A stretch of DNA of 13,809 bases from Brachionus rotundiformis. Taxonomy: Eukaryota > Rotifera > Eurotatoria > Ploima > Brachionidae. The stretch spans positions 1,107,236 through 1,121,044 of the forward strand of contig JAESIW010000203.1 of NCBI GenBank assembly GCA_016802295.1. Reading direction: 5' to 3'. The notes beneath the pieces were generated by a model. It was given only the letters and a program-made list of their open reading frames with translations, had not been told where the DNA came from and made no database searches. The position numbers were made by a program, and so were the translations under genes. Position 1 is the stretch's first letter. Each line of letters starts with the position of its first letter. Positions 1-8,651 of the stretch are shown here, in pieces.

Positions 1-740
1 CTGGTATGGTATGATCCAATTTTTTTCAAGATAAGAAATTGTCTGAATTAATTTGAAAATTTTAAATGACCGTCGGCCAGTTTTTAGACTTGCACAATAG
101 GAAACAGAGGTAGCCTTTACTCTAACTTACTGTAAAAACCAATATAATTACCAAATACCGATTTTAAGCAAGCCAGCTCTATAAGTTCAGTTTGCCAGAG
201 CCTTTCATTTAGATACCTGTAATTAATATTGAACTAAATTCACCATTTATATCGAAAAAATGTTTTCAAAAATAATTAATTGCCAAAGAGATAATTAAAA
301 ATAAAAGACAAAAAGATTTTTAACTTTAAACAAATTTTGGAAACAAAAGGCAGAAATGTATTTAATATATTAGATAAAAATTTAATTGAATTCAATTTGA
401 TAAAGTGAATATTTAAAATTTAAATTCTGATTATCTTGACTCCTAGCAACATATTAGACAAGTTATTTTTAAATTAGGATATATTCTAATATCAGATAGC
501 TTTTGTGGTTAGTTCGATCCAACAAGAATGACTTGGCACTGTATCGAAAATCCAAATTTTTTCGCTTTAAGTTCTAAAATATTCTTCAAATATCTCAAAA
601 TATCATTTTATTAATTATGTATTTTATTTAAACATTTGAAAAATAATTAAGTCGGTTTTTAATTGTTATTCTAAAGCAGCTGACTAAAAATTAAAGAGAT
701 GGTTTTTTCTATATCATAATATAAATATGGAACATCAAGA
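1..740. other. AT-rich region without a recognised gene
   Basis: I see no gene here. All six frames are broken every few dozen codons and the sequence is dominated by A and T runs. A tRNA T-loop-like string near 510-520 does not fold into a tRNA. A short open stretch around 503-577 on the plus strand has no start and no recognisable relatives. Confidence 0.6.
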
Positions 741-970
741 TCTGTCTGTCGATTTTCTTAGTTTTTAGCTCTCAGTAAAATGGGAGTCAGTTGGAAAAGA
801 ATTATTGGTCAACTATTGGTAAAGCCATATGTGACCATATATATCAATATCTCTATTTATTTCACTAGGATAGTAACCAAGTTTATTAAGCTTTTATAAT
901 TTTCCCTACAGTCAAACAATCGTGTTCTACCACAGACAATTTCAGTGACCAAATCCATGAGAATTTCAAT
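741..970 (+). repeat. Dispersed repeat, copy A
   Basis: This segment shares words with 1208-1299 and with 4090-4670. The 22-nt string at 806-827 (tggtcaactattggtaaagc plus ca) is exactly repeated at 1276-1297. The segment tcnattttcttagttttt near 749-766 recurs at 1212-1230. A stretch at 851-895 with the motif cacta...agt.accaag matches 4095-4143, and 894-970 with caa.cgtgt.ctacca matches 4254-4325. No open frame is kept through it, so I read it as a non-coding or badly decayed transposon family. Its type is unknown. Compared with the 4090-4670 copy the blocks appear in rotated order, which suggests a once-tandem arrangement. Confidence 0.6.
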
Positions 971-1207
971 TTATAAATCATATCTTGTCCTTAAAAAATC
1001 GTAAAACTTGGAAGTTCCTAAAGTTTTCATTCAAAAGCATGTTATGGAACGAGAGAGAATGGTTCAATATTTAATTATGGTCACATTTATGATCTAACTT
1101 AAGATTTTATACATTTAAAAGCCAGTCTAATAACCACAAACTTTACCATGTCTTGGAAGTGAACCACTAAGACCAGTCCGTGGTATACTTCCGTATCGAT
1201 ACTTAAA

Positions 1208-1299
1208 CAATGCAATACCTTATCAATTTTCTTAGTTTTTAATAATTGGTAGTAATTTGGAAGATGAATTATTAATGGTCAACTATTGGTAAAGCCACT
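1208..1299 (+). repeat. Dispersed repeat, copy B (short)
   Basis: This is a shortened second copy of the 741-840 block, in the same orientation and about 460 bp away. It keeps the tatcaattttcttagttttt part, the agt-a-ttggaag part and an exact 22-nt match at 1276-1297 to 806-827. It has lost about 8 bp in the middle relative to copy A. A perfect 10-bp palindrome, gtatcgatac, lies just before it at about 1193-1202. Confidence 0.6.
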
Positions 1300-1821
1300 T
1301 TTTTAAACAAATAAAACACAACTCATTTTTGGCTTCTCCATATATGAAAACCTAAGTTAAAAATTCTTAGACTAGGGGCTCTGAAGTTAAGCGATCCACT
1401 CAAAAGTTGGTCTCATTTGAGGCTCTACAAGTGATCAAAAAAAAATATAAAGCTTCATAATGCGACATACCATCTTGTAGAGAAATGAATTTTCTTTAGC
1501 TTGGTGTGAGTAGAAAAGGAAAAAAAGAATTTTTGAAATTAATTTGGCCGAAAGATTGGCAATTTTTCAGTTTTTTATCTACTTTTTTGTTTACCTATTA
1601 ACATATACTTTTTTATACAGATTCTGAAACTAGAGAAAATTCTGAACAATTATTATTTTAAAAGACTTTTGGCAGCGTACAAAAAGACTCACTTTAAAAA
1701 AAAAATTTAATTTTGACATTAAATACTGTAATTAGATAACAAAATAAATATTTTTAGACTTTTTCACTAGGCAATAACAATGTATTAGAAATTTTTAAAT
1801 GTTGTTTTGGTAAAAACTTAT
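1300..1821. other. AT-rich region without a recognised gene
   Basis: I see no gene or site here. A slightly more GC-rich patch at 1368-1430 gives a 22-codon open stretch on the plus strand, too short and unsupported to call. Confidence 0.5.
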
Positions 1822-1929
1822 CTAGTCTAAGATAAAAGAAACTATGAAACAAGGGCTTTGGAATGGTGATCGACAGCCATCACTTATTATTTTAGATACA
1901 TCTTTTATGGCTACAAGTGTAGATCGTAG
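1822..1929 (-). repeat. Repeat D, copy 1, with an open minus-strand frame
   Basis: This 108-bp segment aligns without gaps to 4740-4847 at about 82% identity over the best 102 positions, by my own count of 18 differences. On the minus strand both copies are open for 35 codons and end in the same GAC TAG. The peptide here reads ...STLVAIKDVSKIISDGCRSP... and the other copy ...STFVAIRDISKIISDAYRSP.... Several replacements are conservative (K/R, V/I, F/L). Differences are not concentrated at third codon positions, however, so protein-level selection is not shown. I do not recognise the peptide. It is best treated as part of an unclassified transposon-derived family. Confidence 0.6.
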
Positions 1930-2669
1930 TCTTTAATTTTTATTCTACAAAAGATTGAATAATGTTTGTTTAACTTTTTCCTATTTTGCAGAATTACTTG
2001 GTCACAGAGAAAATTTTAAAACAACTATGGTATCCCCATTGGTAGCTTTAATTAACCAACTCGAATAAAATTATGAAAATTTTTACCAATTTTTGAAATT
2101 CAAAAATATTTTAATAGGGCAATGGGCATCCACTACTCATTTATTTTCATTCTAATGGGCTTATTTTGACAAGTCTTAATTTCTTAAATATTAAAAATAT
2201 GAAAATAAAAATTTTAAAAATTCGCCTTCTAAATGAATTTTAATTTTTAATTAAAGGCAAAAATATGCCTCAAAACCAGACCTACAAAAGTCAAATCGAA
2301 TCCCTTGACTTAGCCTACAATCACTCGGCTATCTAAGCTAAATGACAAAAAATTATCTCTTTATAAATAAAAAATTCTTTTTCTTTTTTAATAAAATAGA
2401 TTAATCAAATAAAAAATTTAGCCATATATCGATATATTTGCACTTAATCAGCCATGGTAAGAGCAATAAACGCGAAAATTAACATTTCATGGGACATTTA
2501 GTCTTAAGTGGGATTATTGACCACTGAGTACAAAATTAATAAAGCTCGCCTAAAATTAATTATTTATTTTACAATTAAAAATCATGACCATATGTTGCTA
2601 TCATAATTAAACTCACTTTAACAATCTCTCGAAAATAAAATATAAACAAACATGTTTTTTATTTTATAG

Positions 2670-2759
2670 ATCATCATTTTTACAAGAATCTCAAGGCCTC
2701 TTATTCTTGACCCAGTAGATAAAGACCTGCGCCTACATAAATATTTATTTAACTTCTAA
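2670..2759 (+). other. Short open stretch after a splice-acceptor-like site; unrecognised
   Basis: The tract ttttttattttatag ends at 2669 and looks like a 3' splice site. It is followed by 29 codons open to TAA at 2757-2759, including RISRPLILDPVDKDLRLHK. The string PLILDPVD is weakly reminiscent of the LDP-x-D stretch in oligoadenylate-synthetase-type nucleotidyltransferases, but the residues after it do not follow that family. I find no upstream exon on the plus strand. It may be a decayed exon, a transposon scrap or chance. Confidence 0.2.
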
Positions 2760-3244
2760 TTAAGCTTTGGTCGATGTGCTCGCCAATTTCTATCTAAATA
2801 ACAATGTAACATTTGCTTGAGCTAAAGTTAATTGTGAATATTTTTTGACCAAGTCTTGAACCGCTCTTACTCAGCACAATATGGCTACACTTAAAAAAAA
2901 CTGCTAATTTATCTCACTTTATTTTTGTATAATATTTTTATCTTTTATAAAAATTCAGTATATTTTGGCTCTTCCCTAACAACAATGGAAATAATAGGAA
3001 AAAAGATCTTATAATTATCTATAGTTTACTTTTTTAAATAGGTAATTAATCGCAGCTAGGATCGTATTGTAAAATGTGGATTTTTTTGCCTACCTTATTT
3101 ATTTACCAAAGGGAAAAGGCTCTTTTGGTTTTGTTTTGTAAATGCTTATGCATGGCTTAATGTAAACGAATTTCTCATTAAAAAGCTATTTTTTATTAAA
3201 ATGGGATTAAGAATTGAATATAAATTGGGTCAGAATAAATTTCG

Positions 3245-3306
3245 ATTATCCAGCCAGATAATTGCCCGGTATCGGCTTTGCCTGAACTTAATGAATTTAG
3301 GCCGAT
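3245..3306. repeat. Two adjacent small inverted repeats
   Basis: ATTATC (3245-3250) and GATAAT (3257-3262) form a perfect 6-bp stem with a 6-nt loop. ATCGGC (3271-3276) and GCCGAT (3301-3306) form a second 6-bp stem around a 24-nt loop that itself contains GCCT/AGGC. The patch is more GC-rich than its surroundings. No RNA family is recognised. Confidence 0.35.
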
Positions 3307-4089
3307 TTGAAAAAAATTTAATACTAATTACACTGAATCTCCAGAAAAATATTAATTTGATTGTCTTTTTGAATTTTAAATTTTTAAATATACAAATTCG
3401 GAGGCCAGCAATTGACCAACACTTGATTGAAATAGCCGCTCATTTTCTCTATTCTTGCTAGGCTTTAATATATTTTCTTAATTAGCACTCATATAATTAT
3501 GCTTAAAATAAAAAAAATCTTATAATAAAATTTTTTTTTATTCTAAGTCTTCTTGCACAATGATTTATTTGTCTTGTCCAGTCTGAACAAGATTGTCATA
3601 AAAAAAAAGTTTTTTTTTAAATTTAAAAATTAAAATTATATCTGATTTAAATAAATTATTTAGGTGTTAAATAAAATGATCATTAATAAATGATTAGAAC
3701 TAGGCTTTTTTTTCTAAATCACTTGAGATGGTCCCAACTTAAAAATTAAAATTTTCATAGATAATGAAAGATCATATGTATATAATCAACGAAAATAAAA
3801 AAATATAATTATTTTTTGAGTTTGGACAACGATTAGGTCTTAATTGAAAGATAATTCTTTTTGTCTAAAAAAATTTTTAAGTATCTCTATCTAATTTTTT
3901 TTGAGTAGTTAAAATTAACAAACTGTTTAAAAAAAAAAAACTAATAGAAAAATAGTCTTGATTAATTTTTTGTAATAATATTTTTTTTAGATTAAATAGT
4001 TATCCTTGTAAAATTCAATTTTTAAAATCTGGGTTTATCTATTACAAGGTATAAGCCTCACAATTGTATTAATGAGAGCAGATGTCTGG

Positions 4090-4670
4090 CTTTCTCTCTG
4101 TCATTTATCTCACTATGACAGTTACCAAGGTTATTTAACTTTTTTAATTCTCAATAAAATAAAAACTATTAATTAATTATCTTTTATTGTTGATTTTCTT
4201 GATTATTCGGTTAAAGAAAGGTCTCTTATCTATTCTCAACATGCCAGAGCCAATGCCAAAACAACCGTGTATCTACCAGAGGCAGCTTTAACTTCTAAGC
4301 AGCTAAATCGATGACGATTTCAATAAATGTACAATCAGTTTACATGTCAATGCAATGCCAAACTCTGTCTATCAATTTATTTTCTTGATCATTCTGTAAA
4401 ATGGCAGTAACTTGGAAGAAAAGCTATTATTAGTTAATTATTGGTCAAGTTAGAGGTGGCCATATACAATATTATAAAATAAAACTATTAGCTAATTATC
4501 TTTTATTATTTAGTGTTATAAACATTTTCCCATCAGAATCAACAAGGTCCAGAACATAAACATGAAATAGCTTTACAGAAAAACTTTAAAAACTAATTTT
4601 TACAATTTAAATTTATTTCCTTCGATTAAAAAGGGTCTCTTATCTTTTCTTAACCTTTTAGAAGAAATTT
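4090..4670 (+). repeat. Dispersed repeat, copy C: degenerate tandem of about two units
   Basis: Two internal blocks occur twice here. The first, aaactatta-ctaattatctttta-like, lies at about 4151-4188 and 4476-4512. The second, ttcg-ttaaa-a-ggtctcttatct-ttct, lies at about 4207-4240 and 4620-4652. The part at 4341-4466 matches copies A and B (ctctgtctatcaattt...aatggcagtaacttggaag...attggtcaa...ccatata). The part at 4095-4143 matches 851-895, and 4254-4325 matches 911-970. The order of blocks is rotated relative to copy A, as expected for two diverged tandem units of roughly 320-410 bp. Nothing here looks coding. Confidence 0.5.
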
Positions 4671-4739
4671 TATAAAATAATAATGTTTAAGGATTGGTAA
4701 GTTACAGAAATCTTTGATGGAAAAAAATGGAAAAGGTAT

Positions 4740-4847
4740 CTAGTCTGAAATAGAAGCAACTATGTTATAAGGACTGTGTAATGGTGATCGATAGGCATCA
4801 CTGATTATCTTGGATATATCTCTTATGGCTACAAATGTAGATAGAAA
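4740..4847 (-). repeat. Repeat D, copy 2, with an open minus-strand frame
   Basis: This is the partner of 1822-1929, colinear and without gaps over 108 bp. The minus-strand frame is open for about 55 codons, from about 4907 down to the TAG at 4740-4742. It includes LSTFVAIRDISKIISDAYRS followed by SPLHSP and a short tail ending ISD. The stop codon position is the same in both copies. Similarity fades within about 15 bp beyond the stop and within a few bases beyond the other end. In the plus orientation this copy has two stops, so if the repeat ever coded, the minus strand is the better candidate. No family is recognised. Confidence 0.6.
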
Positions 4848-6319
4848 TGTTAGCTTAGCTTTAAAGCCTAATACGCTATATATTTTTATTATATTTCTTC
4901 TATCATTTCAATCTAGCGTTTACTCACTACCAGCTTAAAAATATATTCTTATAATGCTAATTTAAGAGTTGTCAAAAAATATAAACAAATAAACTTATAC
5001 AATTCAGTAAATTAAATAAATTGTAAGTATCTTTTGATATTTTCACTTGAAGTCTTATTTTTGAAAATTTGTTCAATTTAAAATGGTGCCTTAACCGAGC
5101 CCAGTTTTACCTCTTGATTATTTGTCATTTCAGTCAATAAAATAGAGACCATAGATAATTTTTTTTGATTATTATCATATAAATTTACACTTAACTTAGT
5201 TACCATGATTTTAATTACATCATTGTATCAAAAATACAAGAAAATAAATCCAAGCTTATGACAATATTTAAATGATAATTGTCAAAAATTATTATCAAAT
5301 TAAGATTTAAGTATAAAACATAATAAGCTTTATTTTAATTTTAATTTTTGATTTTGATCATTCAAATTTTATCATTAAACCCTCAATTAGACAAAACAAT
5401 GAACTTAGGCCAATAACATTTTAAAAATCTTATTAATAATTAATTACAAACCTAAGTTAAATATTTAATTAATCCAATTTTGGGATTAATTTATTTAAGC
5501 AAAAAAACAAAAAAAAAACAAAATATTTAAATCACATGGTTCTTGGCGTTCATAGTGTCTCGCTCAATATTGGTCAAGTATTATTTAAACTAAACTGACC
5601 CACTATAAAAAAATATAAAAAATTCAACAATCTCTTTTATATTAATATCAATTAAGTAGATATTTTTGGCTAGTTTTTTTTTATTATTGACAAACAAAGC
5701 TCTTTATAACTTAAAATAAAATGAAAAATTGTTTCGAATACCTTTGGGCTTTGGACAACAAAGCGGCCTGGTTAACTTTGATAAACTCAAGAGCCAGTTT
5801 CCTTTGGCCATCATTTTTTAAATAAATTTTTTTATTTTTTGACTCTCTATTTTATTTTGAATGATTTAAATTTTACATTCAAAATTTTTTTTGTACCATT
5901 TTTGGTCCAAATTAAATATTTTAAAGTACTAGCGATATTAAACTAGTAAATTTTGTTCTTAAATATACAAAATTTGAGTAAGCATATTTTTTATCAAAGA
6001 GAAGTTTATAATTTTTTTTTAAAATTTTTGTTTTGATTGAGTAACCATACTGTGGCTATGCCAATTATTGTTTATGCCTGCTAGAAGAAAATAAAATTCT
6101 TAATAAGTTTAATCCGTATCAAAAAACAAAGAGATTTTTTCTTTAGGAACTACTGAATCTATTAACCTAATTAAACTAAAATTGTAAACCAACCCCTTGT
6201 TGAGTATGTTTGTGCATATACTTTTAAAATTTAATAAAAAACAATTAGCTCAAAATTTGGCTCAGCCATTTTGGAAATGTGTTTGGAAAAAAGGCTTGAG
6301 ATCATTTGTTGTTTTTTAG
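4848..6319. other. AT-rich region without a recognised gene
   Basis: I see no gene. A GC-richer patch at about 5740-5815 can be read on the minus strand as a short peptide with the string RKLALEFIKVNQAALLSKA, open for roughly 35 codons, and also on the plus strand as a 33-codon ATG frame (5721-5822). Neither is recognisable. A 20-codon ATG frame at about 5536-5600 is likewise unsupported. Confidence 0.5.
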
Positions 6320-6457
6320 ATAGGCCGCTGGTATTATAGCGTACACCTTAAGAGAAAGCAGATAGGTCATGATAGTTTAATTGAGAAAAATGGAATTAGG
6401 CAAAAACACTTGCTTATCTCTGCGAGCCTAGAATTTAGACAACTCATTCATAAATAA
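6320..6457 (+). other. Possible orphan exon or transposon scrap; unrecognised
   Basis: A tract tttgttgttttttag, ending at 6319, resembles a 3' splice acceptor. From 6320 there are 45 codons open to TAA at 6455-6457. The peptide is mixed in composition rather than the usual I/N/F/K of random AT-rich frames, with the strings GRWYYSVHLKRKQIGHDSL and EKNGIRQKHLLISASLEF. The in-frame codon just before 6320 is a stop (TAG), so if real this must be entered by splicing. A GTATGT donor-like site at about 6203 does not join to it in an open frame. I cannot assign a family. It may be a decayed transposon exon or chance. Confidence 0.25.
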
Positions 6458-7074
6458 TGATCAAAATATAAAATGTTTATTGATGAAATAGAATACTTTT
6501 AGATAAGAAAATTGATTTTGGTATGACCAGTCTCGATCTAGTCTAAATAAGTTTTTTGTATTTTTATAGAAAATTTTAGAAATTAATTAAGCAATAGCCA
6601 CAAATTAAAATTAATTAAAAATTTTTGTTAATTGATATTTTGTTTTTTAAAGTTAAAAATTTAAATTTCAATATAGCGATTACCCTTTGATTATGCATTT
6701 AATGGTAATTTTGTATAAAAAAAGACTTTTATAAAAATTGTTTCAGACTTAAAGATCAGCAATATTTGATTTAGCAAATATTTTGAATAAATAAAATTAT
6801 AAAAAGTTCAAAATCATGATAATGACCACTAAATAAAATAAAGATAAGAAATTGTTAAAATTCGTTGTTGAAAGATAAAAAGTTTTTTGTTCTTGTATTT
6901 TGGGTATTTTCCAATTTTACCATAAATCGGCGTCTTGAAGTTGATGACCAATTCAAAATATAATTTTAATTCAAAGAGTTTACATTTAGATATTAGAAGT
7001 CAAAACTTAAAAATATAAATTTGAAACTAATTTTAAAAAAAAATCATGATAGCCAGATAAAATGTTAAATTAGT
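6458..7074. other. AT-rich region without a recognised gene
   Basis: Long A and T runs fill this stretch, frames are short in all directions, and I see no repeat or RNA gene. Confidence 0.55.
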
Positions 7075-7305
7075 TTAGAAAATAAAAAGGGTTTTCGCTT
7101 TGAATTTTCCACAAAGATAGTTTTTTAATAAATTAACAAGTGCATGATGATATTTTGTATCGCCTATTTCATGACGATAGTCTTCACGCATAGCTTGCTT
7201 AAATGATTCCCATAATTGTAAACCATTCGAATTAACATGATTGTACTTGTATAGCACATATTGTGAACCAACAATTTCACACATAGAACCTAGAACAGAC
7301 ACCAA
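7075..7305 (-). pseudogene. Decayed coding fragment, possibly from a Helitron Rep/helicase protein
   Basis: The minus strand is open for 76 codons with no ATG at its head; it begins right after a TGA. The middle has the pattern LWESFKQAMREDYRHE followed by HHALVNLLKNYL. This recalls the segment found before the helicase part of Helitron proteins, where LW, an aromatic-K pair, an acidic E-D-Y/F and then an alternating A-L/I-L helix occur in that order. That family assignment is from memory of the pattern, is not anchored by catalytic motifs, and is weak. Codon use looks more gene-like than the flanks, for example GAAGACTATCGTCATG. The last eight or so residues (KTLFIF) are probably read-out into unrelated DNA. 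No Rep HUH motif or helicase P-loop is visible nearby, so the element is at best a scrap. Confidence 0.3.
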
Positions 7306-8156
7306 TCAGGATAACTTCGAGCTCAACAATTCAATTTATCATACTTATTGGAATCTTATCTCAATCACAAACTGAGTTATGAAAATCTCAATTTTGCTCA
7401 TGTTTTTACAATGGAAGAAATACGATGAAAAAATTTAAGTACCGACCTTCAGTTTTCTGTGATTATTCATTCCATGTGTTTAAAATTTCTTCGCTAAGAA
7501 GTCTATTTATTTCTCTCACAATTTTCAGTTTTCTCTCCCTTCTCAAATTGAGATTTTTGAAAAATTTCTTTCCATTCATTATAAACATTTGTATCAGGCC
7601 ACCTCTCATTTTACATCTTCAAATAAGTTTCAATTTAATACTTTCTGTTGCTATTTTATTCCACTCTTTCTAAAATGCTCATAACGTATTTTTCAAAATC
7701 TGTCGTCTATGGTTTGACTAAACTGATAGTGTTGTTCCTTAAATAATAATCCTAAGATTGATTATTCACGACAATTTGACAAAAATTTTAACTCTGATAA
7801 TTTTAAACTGTTTATGCTGATAAATATAACACGAAAAAAATGGCTAGATAAAAACTTCTTACTCTTTTATAAAAAAAAAATTTAGACATAGATGAGCTTT
7901 CAAAAAACAAATTATTAGAACACTCATTTCTATTTTTATTGTAGTATTAGTATTAGTAATTGTATTTATTGCAGTAAAGTGGATACCAACCCAAAATTTA
8001 CACTTAGCCCTTCGACTATTGCAGTATGAACAAATTATTATTAAATATTTCTCTATCAATTTGAGATTTGAAGGTATTGACTTTCTTTGCTGGAATTGCT
8101 TCTTCGAATTCTCACAACTTCGAATCTCAAAAAAGAAGAAAAATTTTTTTTTCCTT
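7306..8156. other. Region with decayed minus-strand coding look, no recognised gene
   Basis: Around 7480-7680 the minus strand gives peptide-like runs that hop between two frames, for example DTNVYNEWKEIFQKSQFEKG in one frame and REINRLLSEEILNTWNE in the other. This could be the frameshifted upstream part of the fragment at 7075-7305, but I recognise no family. The 82-codon plus frame at 7425-7673 is a hydrophobic complement of this and is not believed. The frames at 7859-8213 are low-complexity (F and K runs) and partly run into the MITE. A small TAGTAT tandem repeat is at 7942-7959. Confidence 0.35.
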
Positions 8157-8160
8157 TTAA

Positions 8161-8177
8161 CACTAGAAGCAACAAGC
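8161..8177 (+). repeat. Left terminal inverted repeat of the MITE
   Basis: The sequence is CACTAGAAGCAACAAGC, directly after TTAA at 8157-8160. It differs from the right end at positions 12 and 16 only. Confidence 0.85.
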
Positions 8178-8358
8178 ATTTTTTCGTCATTTTTAGCCCA
8201 AAATATATTTTAAATATTTGTAGTAATTTTAATATAAATTAAACTTTTTCTTAATTATAGAGATAAAATCTACATAATTCCTTAAAGATTGATTTACATT
8301 AGAATCTGTCCTATAGATACGAGGATTTTAAATTTTTTATAACGGGTCAAAATGACTC

Positions 8359-8375
8359 GTTTGGTGCTTCTAGTG
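8359..8375 (-). repeat. Right terminal inverted repeat of the MITE
   Basis: Read on the minus strand this is CACTAGAAGCACCAAAC, directly followed on the plus strand by TTAA at 8376-8379. The near-palindrome CGGGTCAaaaTGACTCG at 8343-8359 adjoins it. Confidence 0.85.
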
Positions 8376-8388
8376 TTAATGCAGCCGT

Positions 8389-8417
8389 TTGAAGAAAAAT
8401 ACAATTTTTTTCTTCAA
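8389..8417. repeat. 11-bp perfect inverted repeat
   Basis: TTGAAGAAAAA (8389-8399) pairs perfectly with TTTTTCTTCAA (8407-8417) around a 7-nt loop. It lies ten bases beyond the MITE's right TTAA. It could be a stem-loop or chance in AT-rich DNA. Confidence 0.45.
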
Positions 8418-8651
8418 CTCGCTGTTAAAAGTTTGAAAAATTTTGAAAATGAAACCGTCGGATTAATATTTGATTATTCACTTTTTAAGCTTTAACTCAA
8501 GTTATTTGATAAAAAGAAAACCAATGTATTTAATTATTTTTTCTTATCAAGTGTCAAAATTATTAATTTATATTGAATAATTTTTGTTTGTATGATATTT
8601 TTCTCAATTAATTATGTTATTTTTGAGTAAATAAAATTTTTTTACTATATT

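Larger units (their letters stand above)
1930..4089. other. AT-rich region without a recognised gene
   Basis: No gene can be supported. The 86-codon plus-strand open frame at 3201-3461 is rich in L, I, N and F as expected from AT-rich DNA and resembles nothing I know. A perfect 14-bp palindrome, atatatcgatatat, sits at 2424-2437. A 23-codon ATG-initiated frame at 2265-2336 and an acceptor-plus-open-frame at 2670-2759 are the only protein-like stretches. Two small hairpins lie at 3245-3306. Confidence 0.5.
8161..8375. mobile_element. piggyBac-family MITE (215 bp)
   Basis: The element begins CACTAGAAGCAACAAGC at 8161 and ends with the inverted copy GTTTGGTGCTTCTAGTG at 8375. The two 17-bp ends match at 15 positions. 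Both sides carry TTAA (8157-8160 and 8376-8379), the invariant target duplicated by piggyBac transposases. Just inside each end is a related GGGTCAAAATGACTCG-type motif: right side 8344-8359, left side inverted near 8184-8200 as TCGTCATTTTTAGCCC. Such GGTCA/TGACC motifs next to the terminal repeats occur in several piggyBac-like elements. The interior is AT-rich with no coding capacity, so it would need a transposase from elsewhere. The well-kept ends suggest a moderately recent insertion. Family assignment rests on TTAA plus the ends and is confident. The autonomous partner is not in this window. Confidence 0.85.

Noticed and set aside
503..530. tRNA T-arm-like string agttcgatcc
   Set aside because: The stem around it does not pair properly and no acceptor, D or anticodon arm can be drawn upstream.
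3201..3461. 86-codon ATG frame on the plus strand
   Set aside because: Composition is I/L/N/F as expected by chance in AT-rich DNA, there is no domain, and no neighbouring exon signal supports it.
7425..7673. 82-codon hydrophobic plus-strand frame
   Set aside because: It reads as the complement of A-rich, peptide-like minus-strand sequence, is full of F/L/S/I and lacks any recognisable family feature.
7859..8213. Overlapping frames on both strands (106 and 64 codons)
   Set aside because: Both are driven by an A-rich/T-rich run and extend into the non-coding MITE.
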